Source of the DNA: Trichomonas tenax
Lineage: Eukaryota > Parabasalia > Trichomonadida > Trichomonadidae
Direction of reading: 5' to 3'
DNA length: 21,145 bases
NCBI GenBank assembly: GCA_023091735.1
Contig: JALKBU010000906.1
Span: 1-21,145, forward strand
Of the stretch, positions 1 to 8,074 are shown one piece after another. The notes beneath the pieces are model-generated. The model saw only the letters and a list, made by a program, of their open reading frames with translations, was not told where the DNA came from and made no database searches. The translations under genes and the position numbers were made by a program. The number at the start of each line of letters is the position of its first letter. Within the stretch, counting starts at the first letter, position 1.

Positions 1-212
1 ATTATAGGAAAATTGTTTATTATATATATTAGTGAAATTATAATTATGGATATTCTCAGTTTGCTGATTTTTTCATGTTAAACAAATTTTTGGATTACTA
101 TGAAAAATCACAATCTGTATACTACTATATTAGTAAAAATTCATAGATAAGTAAATGATTTCACCAAATAGGCAATATATTGAGCCAAATTTGAGTTACT
201 TTAGCTTTTAGA

Positions 213-276
213 TTTTGACATGTAAGATATTGTCAAATAGCAAAAATATCATTTTGTCATTTACATGTCAAAAATG
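213..276. repeat. Short inverted repeat with a GACATGTAA core
   Basis: The sequence ATTTTGACATGTAA is followed about 33 bases later by its near-perfect reverse complement (TTTACATGTCAAAAAT). The GACATGTAA core occurs again inside the adjacent repeat element near 453, with degenerate forms near 507 and 528. It lies just outside the left terminal repeat of that element and could be a small hairpin or part of an older element. No function can be assigned. Confidence 0.5.
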
Positions 277-282
277 TTTGAA

Positions 283-951
283 TTTTTTCCCGTTGACTTT
301 TTTGAGTTTTGAGATTTTTAACGAGTAAACCCCCCTATCAAGCCAAACTGAGAAGATATTTACGTGTTGTTAGGGGTTCTGAGTATGTGAATAGCATTTG
401 CTTGTCTATTTAACTTGAGGATCTCGGTGCCTCCATGAGATTTCATCGAATTTTGACATGTAAAATAACAAAAGTCACCATTTTTAACACGTATTATCTG
501 ATATTTGTCATGTAAAGTCGAAATTTGATATGTAATGTTACCAATGAGCAAATTTTGTGTGAACTTGAGGTAGCATAACGTTAGTTATGCTCGATGTATG
601 GGCAAAGGAATGCCGTTTGACTCCTGCGCGTAGCGTATTTTTTCTTTTCTATTTTTTGATTTTTCGACTGGAACTCTTGCAAAAATAAGCGAGCGAACGC
701 TATAATAGCGAGATGTATTTGTTATAATCATCAAAGAGATTCATAACAGAAGCCCATTAATGATTTGTAATGGGTTTCTGTTTGTAATCATATTTTGATT
801 AAGTAATACCTTGCTAAGATCATGAAACATATTGCACCACTAGAATCATCACCTCAAAAAGCACGTAAATATTTCATCAGATTCGTCCAGGAAGGGGGTC
901 ACTCGTTAAAAATCGCAAAACTCAAAAAGGTCAACGAGAAAAAAAGTGGAG
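283..951. mobile_element. Non-autonomous element with ~50-bp terminal inverted repeats (copy 1)
   Basis: The left end (about 283-335) and right end (about 893-945) are inverted copies of each other. Both carry CGTTGAC, then TTTTTGAGTTTTG, then ATTTTTAACGAGT, then a C-rich (left) or G-rich (right) run, with only a few mismatches over about 45 bases. The interior holds no convincing gene. Minus-strand open frames in it differ between the two copies by an indel, so they are probably not coding. The interior has a stem (AGCATAAC/GTTATGCT near 570) and a conserved stem of about 12 bp near 750-781. Everything from 372 rightward recurs at 20441-21021. This looks like a MITE-like or decayed DNA transposon. 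I do not recognise the family, and no clean target-site duplication is visible. Confidence 0.65.
372..951 (+). repeat. Dispersed ~580-bp direct repeat, copy 1
   Basis: This segment matches 20441-21021 in the same orientation, with roughly 93-95% identity by eye and a few small indels. Similarity begins at the AGGGGTTCTGA boundary and ends just past the right terminal repeat (AACGAGAAAAAAA, TGGAG). The left 90 bp of copy 1, including its left terminal inverted repeat, is not present at copy 2. Confidence 0.9.
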
Positions 952-1112
952 CCGTCAAAAATAATATAAACTTTTCAAAAAATGGTATTTAAGCCATAGT
1001 TTAACGAGAAAGTGCCACTAATATCTGATGGAGATTGTCAAAACAGCGTTTTTGAGGTTTTCTATTGCAACAATAAATTGTGAGATGCCTGTTTTATAAT
1101 CTTTTGAAATAA

Positions 1113-1128
1113 AATATCAAATATAAAA
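1113..1128 (+). promoter_or_regulatory. Weak initiator-like site before the gelsolin-like gene
   Basis: TCAAAT lies with its A about 10 bases before the ATG at 1129. The position fits a trichomonad initiator (TCA+1 then pyrimidine then A/T), but the base after the A is A rather than a pyrimidine. The match is therefore only partial. It still favours the ATG at 1129 as the start. Confidence 0.3.
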
Positions 1129-2535
1129 ATGGACGGAAATCCTTTCTACATCATAATGATGATAATAGACTATCTCCTGCTTCTCCTCGCCCTCAATACA
1201 GCGACGAAGGACAAGTATGATGAAGAATTGAACAAAGAATTGGAAGAATTGTTAAATGAAGACGACAACGATGAGAATAACGACGAAAAGAACGAAAACC
1301 TGAAGGAGATGTTGAAGGCACTCAAGAAAAAACTCGACGAAAAGACACAAGAAGCCGATAAACTCGCGAAAGAGAACGAAGAGCTCAAAAAAAAGCCAAA
1401 AGGCAGCTACGAGCAGAGAGGCGATATGGAGGAAATCAAGAAGAAGTTAGATGAGCAACAAAAGAAACTTGATGAATTAACATCAAATGAATTGAAGTTC
1501 GAGGACGAAAACGACAAACTCCGTCAACAGATCGAAGCATTAAACCAGAAGCTCGCAAAGAAGAACGATAAAATCCAGCAAATTAACCAACATCTCTCAG
1601 AAGAGCAAAAGAGCAGAATTGAAGCCGAAGAAAAGGCCAAAGCAGAGCGCCTGCAAAGGGAAGAGCTCGCAGCCGTCAAAGAAAGAGAACTTACTGAAGC
1701 TGCAATTCGTGCAGAAGCTGCAGAAAGAGCTGCAAGGGAGGTGGAAGAAAAAACAGAAGCAGTGAAGCGCATACTCGAAGAAAATTTCGATGCTGAGAAG
1801 GCCGCATGGAACAATCAAGTCAGCACAATGTCAACACAAATCACTGATCTTTCGTTCGGCAAAATCCGTACAATCAACCACATGTACTTAGATCAGCTCA
1901 TTTCCGTCCACGGAAAGTCAAGGCCTATTGCTGTTTACGTGCCGTGCAGGTCATCAGCGTTATCACACAGCGGTGCTTTCATCTATGATACGCACAAGCT
2001 TCCTGATAACTCTCTTTATCTTTATATCGGCGAAGATTGCCCAGCGGCACTTGAAGCATTGGGAGAAAAGCTTTTAGCAACATACTCAAACGAATATCCA
2101 ACATCGAACGTCTTCCACGTCAAGAGGACAAGCAGCGGATTCGAGTTCAGCAAGATGATCAAGACAATTGGTGGCCACATCGATCAGATTCAGGCTTCGA
2201 CAAAGTCTGGTGATGAATTGTTCTTCGAGAACAACTTCTTCATGATCAAGCTTCACGTTATTGTGTTCAGTGAAGGAAAGACAACAGTTGTTCGAGTTAC
2301 AAAGACAATTAGCATCAATTGCCTTCCTGAGAAAGGTGGCGCTATCATCGACTGCTCTGATACATCGTTATACCTCTACATGTCATCTGTTATGCCGACG
2401 GATCCAATGGAAAAGGAGGATCAGAACAAGGCGATCAAATACATGTCTGAGAGCCCAGAGTACAGCAACAGAGATGTTACAATCTTCAACAGAAACTGTA
2501 TCCCACCGAACTTGAAGCTCATCTTGAATGCTTAA
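1129..2535 (+). CDS. Coiled-coil protein with C-terminal gelsolin-like repeats and an N-terminal hydrophobic segment
   Basis: A 468-residue protein. Residues 6-22 are strongly hydrophobic (FYIIMMIIDYLLLLL) and could be a signal anchor. Residues about 30-240 are a highly charged coiled coil, with an Ala/Glu/Lys-rich part at 165-215. The last 200 residues resemble two gelsolin/villin-type repeats. The first has GAFIYDT followed by SLYLYIGEDCPAALEALGEK (about 265-342). The second has LHVIVFSEGKTTVVRV, GGAIIDC and SLYLYMSS (about 370-468). The pattern of an acidic strand, then 'LYLYIG', then a helix is typical of gelsolin-fold actin-binding domains. By analogy it may bind or organise actin, but that is inference. 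The ATG at 1129 has a partial initiator 10 bases upstream; ATGs at 1159 and 1162 would shorten the hydrophobic segment. It converges with the CLASP gene, 128 bases away. Actin binding is untested, and the repeats are divergent. Confidence 0.85.
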   Translation: MDGNPFYIIMMIIDYLLLLLALNTATKDKYDEELNKELEELLNEDDNDENNDEKNENLKEMLKALKKKLDEKTQEADKLAKENEELKKKPKGSYEQRGDMEEIKKKLDEQQKKLDELTSNELKFEDENDKLRQQIEALNQKLAKKNDKIQQINQHLSEEQKSRIEAEEKAKAERLQREELAAVKERELTEAAIRAEAAERAAREVEEKTEAVKRILEENFDAEKAAWNNQVSTMSTQITDLSFGKIRTINHMYLDQLISVHGKSRPIAVYVPCRSSALSHSGAFIYDTHKLPDNSLYLYIGEDCPAALEALGEKLLATYSNEYPTSNVFHVKRTSSGFEFSKMIKTIGGHIDQIQASTKSGDELFFENNFFMIKLHVIVFSEGKTTVVRVTKTISINCLPEKGGAIIDCSDTSLYLYMSSVMPTDPMEKEDQNKAIKYMSESPEYSNRDVTIFNRNCIPPNLKLILNA

Positions 2536-2663
2536 TTATAATTTTGAAATTTTTAGTAATTTTTAAAAATCTGCGTATATCTCTATAGAATTCTTCAGCT
2601 GTATAATATACAAAAATAACAAAATATTTAATATAAAACAATAAAAAAATAAAAAGAATGAAA

Positions 2664-5171
2664 TCAATTCTTATGGATAGAATAATAGTGAGTGACTAAT
2701 TTCTTCGTGAGCGGAGGAAGTATTTCAATCTCCTGCAAGAAGTCGTCGCCAACAGAAACCCACATATCGGCAATACAAAACACAGCGGCCTTTCTAATAT
2801 TTGCTTCTTTATCAGATGCCAATTGCTTCAAACCACCCATGAATAAAGGAGCAGCATCCAAAATTTCACCGGGAGAGCACTGATGCGACAATCTTCCCAA
2901 AAACTCAGCAGCTTCTCGTGGACATTCAGCAAGCAATGAAGCACCGAATTCCAATAGTTTGCTGTGTTGGCAACTTCTTATTATAGCGCTTGTTACAAGA
3001 ACTGCATCATCAGCGAACTGCGAATGCGTGAATGGAAGAACAGCAGGAAGAATTGTTTTATATTCTTTGCTTCCTGATCTCGAAGCGAGTTGAGCAATTC
3101 TACGCAAAATTCCTGTCTTATCGACTGTATCCGGACTGTTCAGCTTCTCGATGTACTTGTTTGCTTGTGTTTCGCTCGCTGGAGGCTCCGGTGGTGGATC
3201 GAAGTCTGTTGCAAATGGTGCCTTCGCTCTAATGTTATCTTTAGGCTTTGCTGTTGGTTTGAAGTCTGTTTCTTTCTTGATAATGGAAACTTTCTGTGTT
3301 GCGCTTTTCGTTGTCGTTTGTTTCTGTGTTTCATTAGTTTGCTTCGTTACTGCAGCCTTTGGAATATCTTTTGGTTGTTTAATTGTAGCTTTAGGAATAT
3401 CATTTATTTGTTTAGCTGTCTTTGGAGCATCAGCGATTGGTTTTTGTGTTGTTGCTTGTGGATTCTGTATTTCTTGAGATGTCAATTGCTTGAGATCTAA
3501 TTTCTTTGTTGTCATCTCGAACGGAGCCTTTCTTTGTTCATCGTCTTTCTTCTTCTGTTCAGGATCGACTTTCTCTTCTTCCTGGTCTTTAGGATGGAAG
3601 TCTGGAATGTTGTCTAACACAAATGTTAAGTGCTGCCTTGGTTCTTTACGTGGCTGTGCTTCAGGTTGTTTTTGTTTTGGCTTTTCTTCTGTTTTCTCTG
3701 GTTCTGGCTTTTCCTCTTTGTTGATGGTAACGAGGATTGATGTTCTTCCATCATTCTGTGCTTCGCTCTCATCGGAAACATGTCCAACAATGACTTCAGG
3801 AATCTTTTGCTTTGGCTCTTCAGCGAAAAAGACCGTTCTTCGGGGTCTTTCAGGACTTGGTTCCTGCAGTCCACTCGATGATGGCTTCGATTCAAACACA
3901 AGTATTGAATCATTATCCTGTCTCGGGAATATCTTTTCGTAGTCAGTCTTCACTTCGTCGGGAATCAGATTTTCATTGATGTTATAAAAACTTGTGACTA
4001 AAACCATGCTGTCCTTGACGTGTGGATTTTTTATTGCTGCGGCAATAACTAATGCAGGAGAAATGTTGTTTCCTGCTTCATTGAAAGCTGTGTAAGCCAA
4101 CTCTTTATGTCTCCTAATGGTGCTGCAATCGTACATAAGGATCGCGTCAACTAATTGCTTAACGCGTGGCTTATAACTGTCCGGAATATGCGTCACTGTG
4201 CTCGGGAATAAAGTTAAACATGTGTTTGCGATAATTGGACTGTTTGAATTCAGTCCATCGACGATAATCTTTGCAACAGCATCGGCATTTTCTTTGAGTG
4301 ATGCTTCATCACCTAAAATTATCATTTGTTTGACATCATCGAGCTTTAATGTCCTTTCTGTGAGCATTCGCTTCTTACTTGTGAGTGAAGCAGCTCTACG
4401 CTTTCCAGATGTCTCTATTTGATGTGGATTTGTCTTAGATTCATTTTGGTTCTTATCTTCACCTGAAAGAAGTGATTTTGCTTCGCGAGCAATTTGCCGT
4501 GCCTCTGGAGAAGCGTCAACAACGAGTTTGTCGAGCGCAGGAAGTAAAAATGGCTTCATTTTTTCCATTATTTTTGGTTCCCATTGTTTTGCCATTAAAA
4601 GAAATGCCTTTGCACAGATCACGCGATGTATTGACGCTTTTGATGCGGCTTGAACAACCATTGCTTTTGCAATTTTAGCTGAAACGACATATTGACAAAT
4701 AACGAGAATTGCGTTTTTACACGAATCTGCGATGATCTGCGTTCCGTGTGTCGTCGGTTTAAAGAGTGTTTGCAGTAATTGCTCAGCGCTATTTTCAAAT
4801 TGATTTCCTAAAGTCATTGCTAATTGAGCTACGAACAAACAGCTGTATTTAACGAGCGTACTTCTCAGATTTGTTATGTTTTCGATGATAATTGGCATGA
4901 ATTGCGATTGAAATGTTAAAAACGTTTGATGAGCCGCCGCTCCTGCTTTTACAAGTCCCATTAGTTTTTGAATCGATGCTAATTGTTGGTCCCATTCCTT
5001 TGAGAATGATGCCAAGCTTAATGCGTCTTTTGTTTCGCGTGTTAATGTTCTTGCATCGTTAAAAAAGATTGGATCGACATCTGTGTCCGGAACTTCGAAT
5101 ATCCTCTCGAGCTGCCTTGTCAAATCTTTCTCAGATGGAAGAGGACTCGTGTAGTTGTTTTTCTTCTTCAT
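2664..5171 (-). CDS. CLASP-family microtubule-associated protein (TOG domains)
   Basis: An 835-residue protein. Residues about 45-235 match the CLASP N-terminal TOG-type helical-repeat domain. The signature is NLRSTLVKYSCLFVAQLAM, LGNQFEN, an IADSCKNAI helix, and SPEARQIAREA closing the domain. Residues about 280-415 look like a second, weaker TOG-like helical array. Residues about 420-665 are a low-complexity linker rich in Lys, Glu, Pro and Gln, with a short DIPKA repeat near 591-606. The C-terminal 165 residues resemble the CLASP C-terminal domain, with NIRKAAVFCIADMW and a final KKLVTHYY helix matching the family's 'VRKAAVFCLV' region. CLASPs bind microtubules at plus ends and kinetochores and promote rescue. 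I see no clear SxIP EB1-binding motif in the linker. Human CLASP1/2 are longer (about 1,300-1,500 residues). No initiator was found before this ATG; a poly-A tract precedes it directly. The TAA stop faces the stop of the upstream + strand gene. Confidence 0.88.
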   Translation of the reverse strand: MKKKNNYTSPLPSEKDLTRQLERIFEVPDTDVDPIFFNDARTLTRETKDALSLASFSKEWDQQLASIQKLMGLVKAGAAAHQTFLTFQSQFMPIIIENITNLRSTLVKYSCLFVAQLAMTLGNQFENSAEQLLQTLFKPTTHGTQIIADSCKNAILVICQYVVSAKIAKAMVVQAASKASIHRVICAKAFLLMAKQWEPKIMEKMKPFLLPALDKLVVDASPEARQIAREAKSLLSGEDKNQNESKTNPHQIETSGKRRAASLTSKKRMLTERTLKLDDVKQMIILGDEASLKENADAVAKIIVDGLNSNSPIIANTCLTLFPSTVTHIPDSYKPRVKQLVDAILMYDCSTIRRHKELAYTAFNEAGNNISPALVIAAAIKNPHVKDSMVLVTSFYNINENLIPDEVKTDYEKIFPRQDNDSILVFESKPSSSGLQEPSPERPRRTVFFAEEPKQKIPEVIVGHVSDESEAQNDGRTSILVTINKEEKPEPEKTEEKPKQKQPEAQPRKEPRQHLTFVLDNIPDFHPKDQEEEKVDPEQKKKDDEQRKAPFEMTTKKLDLKQLTSQEIQNPQATTQKPIADAPKTAKQINDIPKATIKQPKDIPKAAVTKQTNETQKQTTTKSATQKVSIIKKETDFKPTAKPKDNIRAKAPFATDFDPPPEPPASETQANKYIEKLNSPDTVDKTGILRRIAQLASRSGSKEYKTILPAVLPFTHSQFADDAVLVTSAIIRSCQHSKLLEFGASLLAECPREAAEFLGRLSHQCSPGEILDAAPLFMGGLKQLASDKEANIRKAAVFCIADMWVSVGDDFLQEIEILPPLTKKLVTHYYSIHKN

Positions 5172-5296
5172 TTTTTTTTTATATTGGAATTTTTTTTTTC
5201 TTTCTTAACGTACGCTTTTTGTTTTTCTAAAATCTTTGTGGATTTAATCATTTTATCGTTTACAAAATTGATTGGGCAAAGAAAATTCCTCGTTGA

Positions 5297-5383
5297 ACAA
5301 AATATTTTACCGTCATAAGGTTTTCAAGGATAACCGGTTATAAGCTCAATTTCACCGGTACAAAGTGGCATATTCAAAGTTAG
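5297..5383 (+). pseudogene. Coding remnant, inverted relative of 7009-7224
   Basis: A 28-codon open stretch between stops reads TVIRFSRITG followed by a KWHI motif. It resembles the minus-strand frame at 7009-7224 (TVGRFSRIIR, then NWNIG). The underlying DNA shares GGTTTTCAAGGATAA preceded by ACCGTC. It has no start codon. It is probably a decayed fragment of the same unknown gene or element. Confidence 0.4.
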
Positions 5384-5751
5384 GGGTTGCCAAACAATGA
5401 GCGGGGAAAACAAATAAATAGGTAAAATTATTCCAAAATATCATGAGTTATCTAACTCAGTCACTATGTCACTTTTGGTGATGATGAGAGGGATTGTGTT
5501 CGATTCAGTCATTAGAAAATCTTTTTTTTAAATTGTATTTCTGTTCATAAATTCTATTTAACTAATTAAATACTATAACAGCAGCATATTCCTGATGTGA
5601 ATTAACGCAAAAATATGGTTCAATCACAGTTTATTATTATTAAATTTATTGAAAATTATACTTTATAGATTTCTTGCAAAATGATATAGTGTCCATTATA
5701 AGCCAACCAGGAAATAAGTTTAAACTGCTTGCAAGTCATGTTTACAATAAA

Positions 5752-5995
5752 CAAAATTATCAAAATATCAAATCATAAAATTTTAATGATTTTCTTTTAC
5801 ATCAGGTATAGCTATGACTTCAGAAGGTAAAATCAGGAAATCACCAATCAGTGATTGGCGATCAAATACCTGAAATATTTGAGAGTCTTTCCATTTCAAA
5901 GATAGCTCATTTGTTAAGTCTTCTGGAGATGCGGGAATAACATGCCATGGTTTATCTCTCAATATCCATCGTTTTTCTCTTTTTTAATTTTTTTT
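5752..5995. repeat. Left arm of a perfect 244-bp inverted repeat
   Basis: Reading this arm and the reverse complement of 6355-6598 side by side, I find no mismatch across 244 bases. The arms are separated by a 359-base AT-rich spacer (5996-6354). Similarity stops abruptly at both ends. The arm carries, on the minus strand (5783-5983), the same open frame seen on the plus strand in the right arm. Confidence 0.95.
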
Positions 5996-6354
5996 CTCAA
6001 TTCTTTTTGTTAATAGACTATTTTGCACACCAAAACATTGGAAAAAATCAACAGTCAATTATATTTTTAATTTTGCCAATTTCATCACCTCTGATTTGCG
6101 ATGTATTTTAATTCAATCATAATCAATATAAACATGAAGGCATACATAGTATTCTTTATATCATATGTCACTTAAATAAAGACACATATTGTGGCCTAGA
6201 AAATCGAATAAAACTTACAGTTTGCCCCTGAAAAAAGAGCGTTTTTTACCCCATAAGAAAGAATATTTTTTAATTATAATTCAGTTTTATAACAATAACG
6301 TAAAGCGAATATAGATTTTAGCACAAAAAAAGTTAATAAGTCAGAAAAAAGTGA

Positions 6355-6598
6355 AAAAAAAATTAAAAAAGAGAAAAACGATGGATATTGAGAGATAAAC
6401 CATGGCATGTTATTCCCGCATCTCCAGAAGACTTAACAAATGAGCTATCTTTGAAATGGAAAGACTCTCAAATATTTCAGGTATTTGATCGCCAATCACT
6501 GATTGGTGATTTCCTGATTTTACCTTCTGAAGTCATAGCTATACCTGATGTAAAAGAAAATCATTAAAATTTTATGATTTGATATTTTGATAATTTTG
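6355..6598. repeat. Right arm of a perfect 244-bp inverted repeat
   Basis: Exact reverse complement of 5752-5995. Read through, the unit would form a 244-bp stem with a loop of about 360 bases. The absence of any mismatch means it is recent, kept identical by gene conversion, or an assembly or library artefact. Confidence 0.95.
6367..6567 (+). pseudogene. Unidentified gene fragment lacking a start codon, mirrored in both arms
   Basis: A 66-codon open stretch with protein-like composition (Trp, Pro, Asp, Glu) that contains RDKPWHVIPASPEDL, KWKDSQIFQVFD and GDFLILPSE and ends in TAA. It has no ATG in frame; the frame opens after a TAA at 6364. The same frame lies on the minus strand at 5783-5983. 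The composition is unlike the AT-rich spacer around it, so it is probably the 3' end of a captured or duplicated gene. I do not recognise the family. A faint resemblance of 'FQVFDRQSLIGDFL' to C2-domain ends is too weak to call. Confidence 0.5.
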
Positions 6599-7008
6599 AT
6601 TTTTTGAGATTGCGTCGTTACTAATTATAATTATTACGTACATACTCTAAAATGATATTGCCTCATATTTTATAAGATTGCATTATAGAAAGCTGAACAT
6701 CAATAGCGGCAAATGAACTCGATCCCGCAAAAAAGTAAACGTCAACAATTGACACAGATTTCATTCTTAAATCTGGAGATATTTTTTGCTATGTAATAAT
6801 TTTTCCTCGCCAATATTTTCATACTTTAAATCTTCATTTTGACAAGCACATTATATTATTTATACAATGTAGATGTTGTGTACTAAATTTTAATGAATAT
6901 GTTAATTTTTCTCAATCAATCTTTGATAAATCCGCTGTCTTTCTTTTTATTGTTATCTGTATTATATTTCCTATTACATGATATAGGATTTTTTTGTTCC
7001 AACTTTTT

Positions 7009-7224
7009 TCACTTTACAAAAGTATTCAATTTCATCATTGCTAGCTCTATCATTATGATTTGTGATACTAATCCTATATTCCAATTTTCAGCCGGGAAAA
7101 CATTGAGGCTTTCCTCGAAAAACCTGATTATCCTTGAAAACCGACCGACGGTATTATTTTTAAAACTTGTCAATAGATCAAAAACAACTATATCTTTTAA
7201 TTCATTTTGACAATATTTCTTTAT
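7009..7224 (-). pseudogene. Coding remnant of unknown family, no start codon
   Basis: A 71-codon minus-strand open stretch bounded by TAA and TGA. It reads like protein (VVFDLLTSFKNN, TVGRFSRIIRFFEESLNVF, NWNIGLVSQ) and not like the translated AT-rich DNA around it. It has no upstream ATG in frame. It is related to 5297-5383 on the opposite strand. The plus-strand frame at 6893-7210, very rich in Leu, Phe and Ile, is taken to be its shadow. Confidence 0.4.
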
Positions 7225-7721
7225 TTATAAGAGTAAAACTGATGGTTATTAAAATGAAAATATATCTGATCACACATAAGATCATCAATAGATATATATA
7301 AAAGTGTTTACTTTTATTACGTATCTTTATGTGTGCAGGTAAAGATGATTGTTATAAAACTAAATTTTGAAATATTTGATCAATTTTGAAAATCATCAAA
7401 ATAGAAATTCAAATATATAAGTTATGTTTCCTTGCAATGTGTCTTTCTTTGAAAGTTAAATTAACGATTCTAATTGTAAATTCAATATTTCAATGAATTA
7501 CAAAATGGAAATGAATCGTTGAGATTCAAATAACAGTTATTAAATCGATGGAAATTAAGAGCAATTAGAGACAATGGTTGGATAATGTTGATTCGATTAA
7601 TTGAAAAATTTAAATGCAATATAGTGAAAACTGTGTACGTTATAACGTGAACAGCATTTACAATGCTTCTATGCGTTCATATTGTAAGCCGATTGTTGTT
7701 AATTTGAAAACTAAAAATATC
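7225..7721. other. AT-rich spacer with a short palindrome
   Basis: No gene is supported here. The only structure seen is CTGTGTACGTTA/TAACGTGAACAG at 7631-7654, whose inner 12 bases (7637-7648) are a perfect palindrome, and an imperfect dyad CACACATAAGAT/ATCTTTATGTGTG at about 7271-7336. The palindrome lies 68 bases beyond the stop codon of the small coiled-coil gene and could sit in its 3' region. Confidence 0.4.
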
Positions 7722-8063
7722 TTATTTGAAGTTTCTTTTCTCTGAGTACAGCTCTCTAAGTTTGTTCTCTATCTGAACAATCAAGAAAAGAATATCGTTG
7801 ATCGCATCTTCTTCCGAATAGTTCGAATTGTCGTAATTTCCTTGAGATATTTCGTTCAAATGTTGATAATCTGCTTCAATGTTATCAATAATATCGATTA
7901 TTTGTGTGTTTTCCTTGATATTTGTTTCCGCAAGTTTATTGAGAGTTTTCTTCAAATTGTCGATTCTCTGATGGACGCAACAGTGAATATTCGAAAGGGA
8001 TTCGACGTTATTTGAAAGATCCAACAAATCTCGTTTTTTGGCTTTCGCTGTCTCTGAAAGCAT
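7722..8063 (-). CDS. Small coiled-coil protein of unknown function
   Basis: A 113-residue protein that is almost entirely predicted helix. It has heptad-like Leu/Ile spacing from about residue 12 to 75 (LLDLSNNVESL, IDNLKKTLNKLAE, IIDIIDNIEADYQHL) and a second helix, EEDAINDILFLIVQIENKL. The last part faintly resembles the Tsg101/Vps23 'steadiness box' (AEENAIEDTIFYL), but the downstream half of that box and the UEV domain are absent, so this is only a hint. A TGA lies in frame 14 codons upstream of the ATG. TCATATT sits with its A 9 bases before the ATG, a good trichomonad initiator. Together these argue that it is a real, separately expressed gene. Codons are more A/T-ending than in the Rab GDI gene. 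No family can be assigned. Confidence 0.65.
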   Translation of the reverse strand: MLSETAKAKKRDLLDLSNNVESLSNIHCCVHQRIDNLKKTLNKLAETNIKENTQIIDIIDNIEADYQHLNEISQGNYDNSNYSEEDAINDILFLIVQIENKLRELYSEKRNFK

Positions 8064-8067
8064 TAAA

Positions 8068-8074
8068 AATATGA
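8068..8074 (-). promoter_or_regulatory. Initiator (Inr) of the small coiled-coil gene
   Basis: TCATATT on the minus strand, with the presumed +1 A at 8072, 9 bases upstream of the ATG. It fits the trichomonad initiator consensus TCA+1-Y-W and the usual very short 5' leader. Confidence 0.55.

Noticed and set aside
360..551. 63-codon minus-strand frame in repeat copy 1 and the 86-codon frame in copy 2 as a conserved small protein
   Set aside because: A one-base indel between the copies shifts the frame and the endings differ, so shared residues reflect shared DNA rather than a maintained protein.
267..962. GTCAAAAAT at 267-275 and 954-962 as a 9-base target-site duplication of the left-edge element
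   Set aside because: The 9-mers lie several bases outside the recognisable terminal inverted repeats and are made of common AT-rich sequence, so the match may be chance.
6893..7210. 105-codon plus-strand frame as a membrane protein
   Set aside because: Composition (Leu, Phe, Ile, Asn) is what translated AT-rich DNA gives, and the opposite strand of the same segment reads more like real protein.
7631..7654. Palindrome around ACGTTATAACGT as an operator or recombination site
   Set aside because: It is single copy in the window, in AT-rich spacer 3' of a gene, with no partner site or recombinase nearby.
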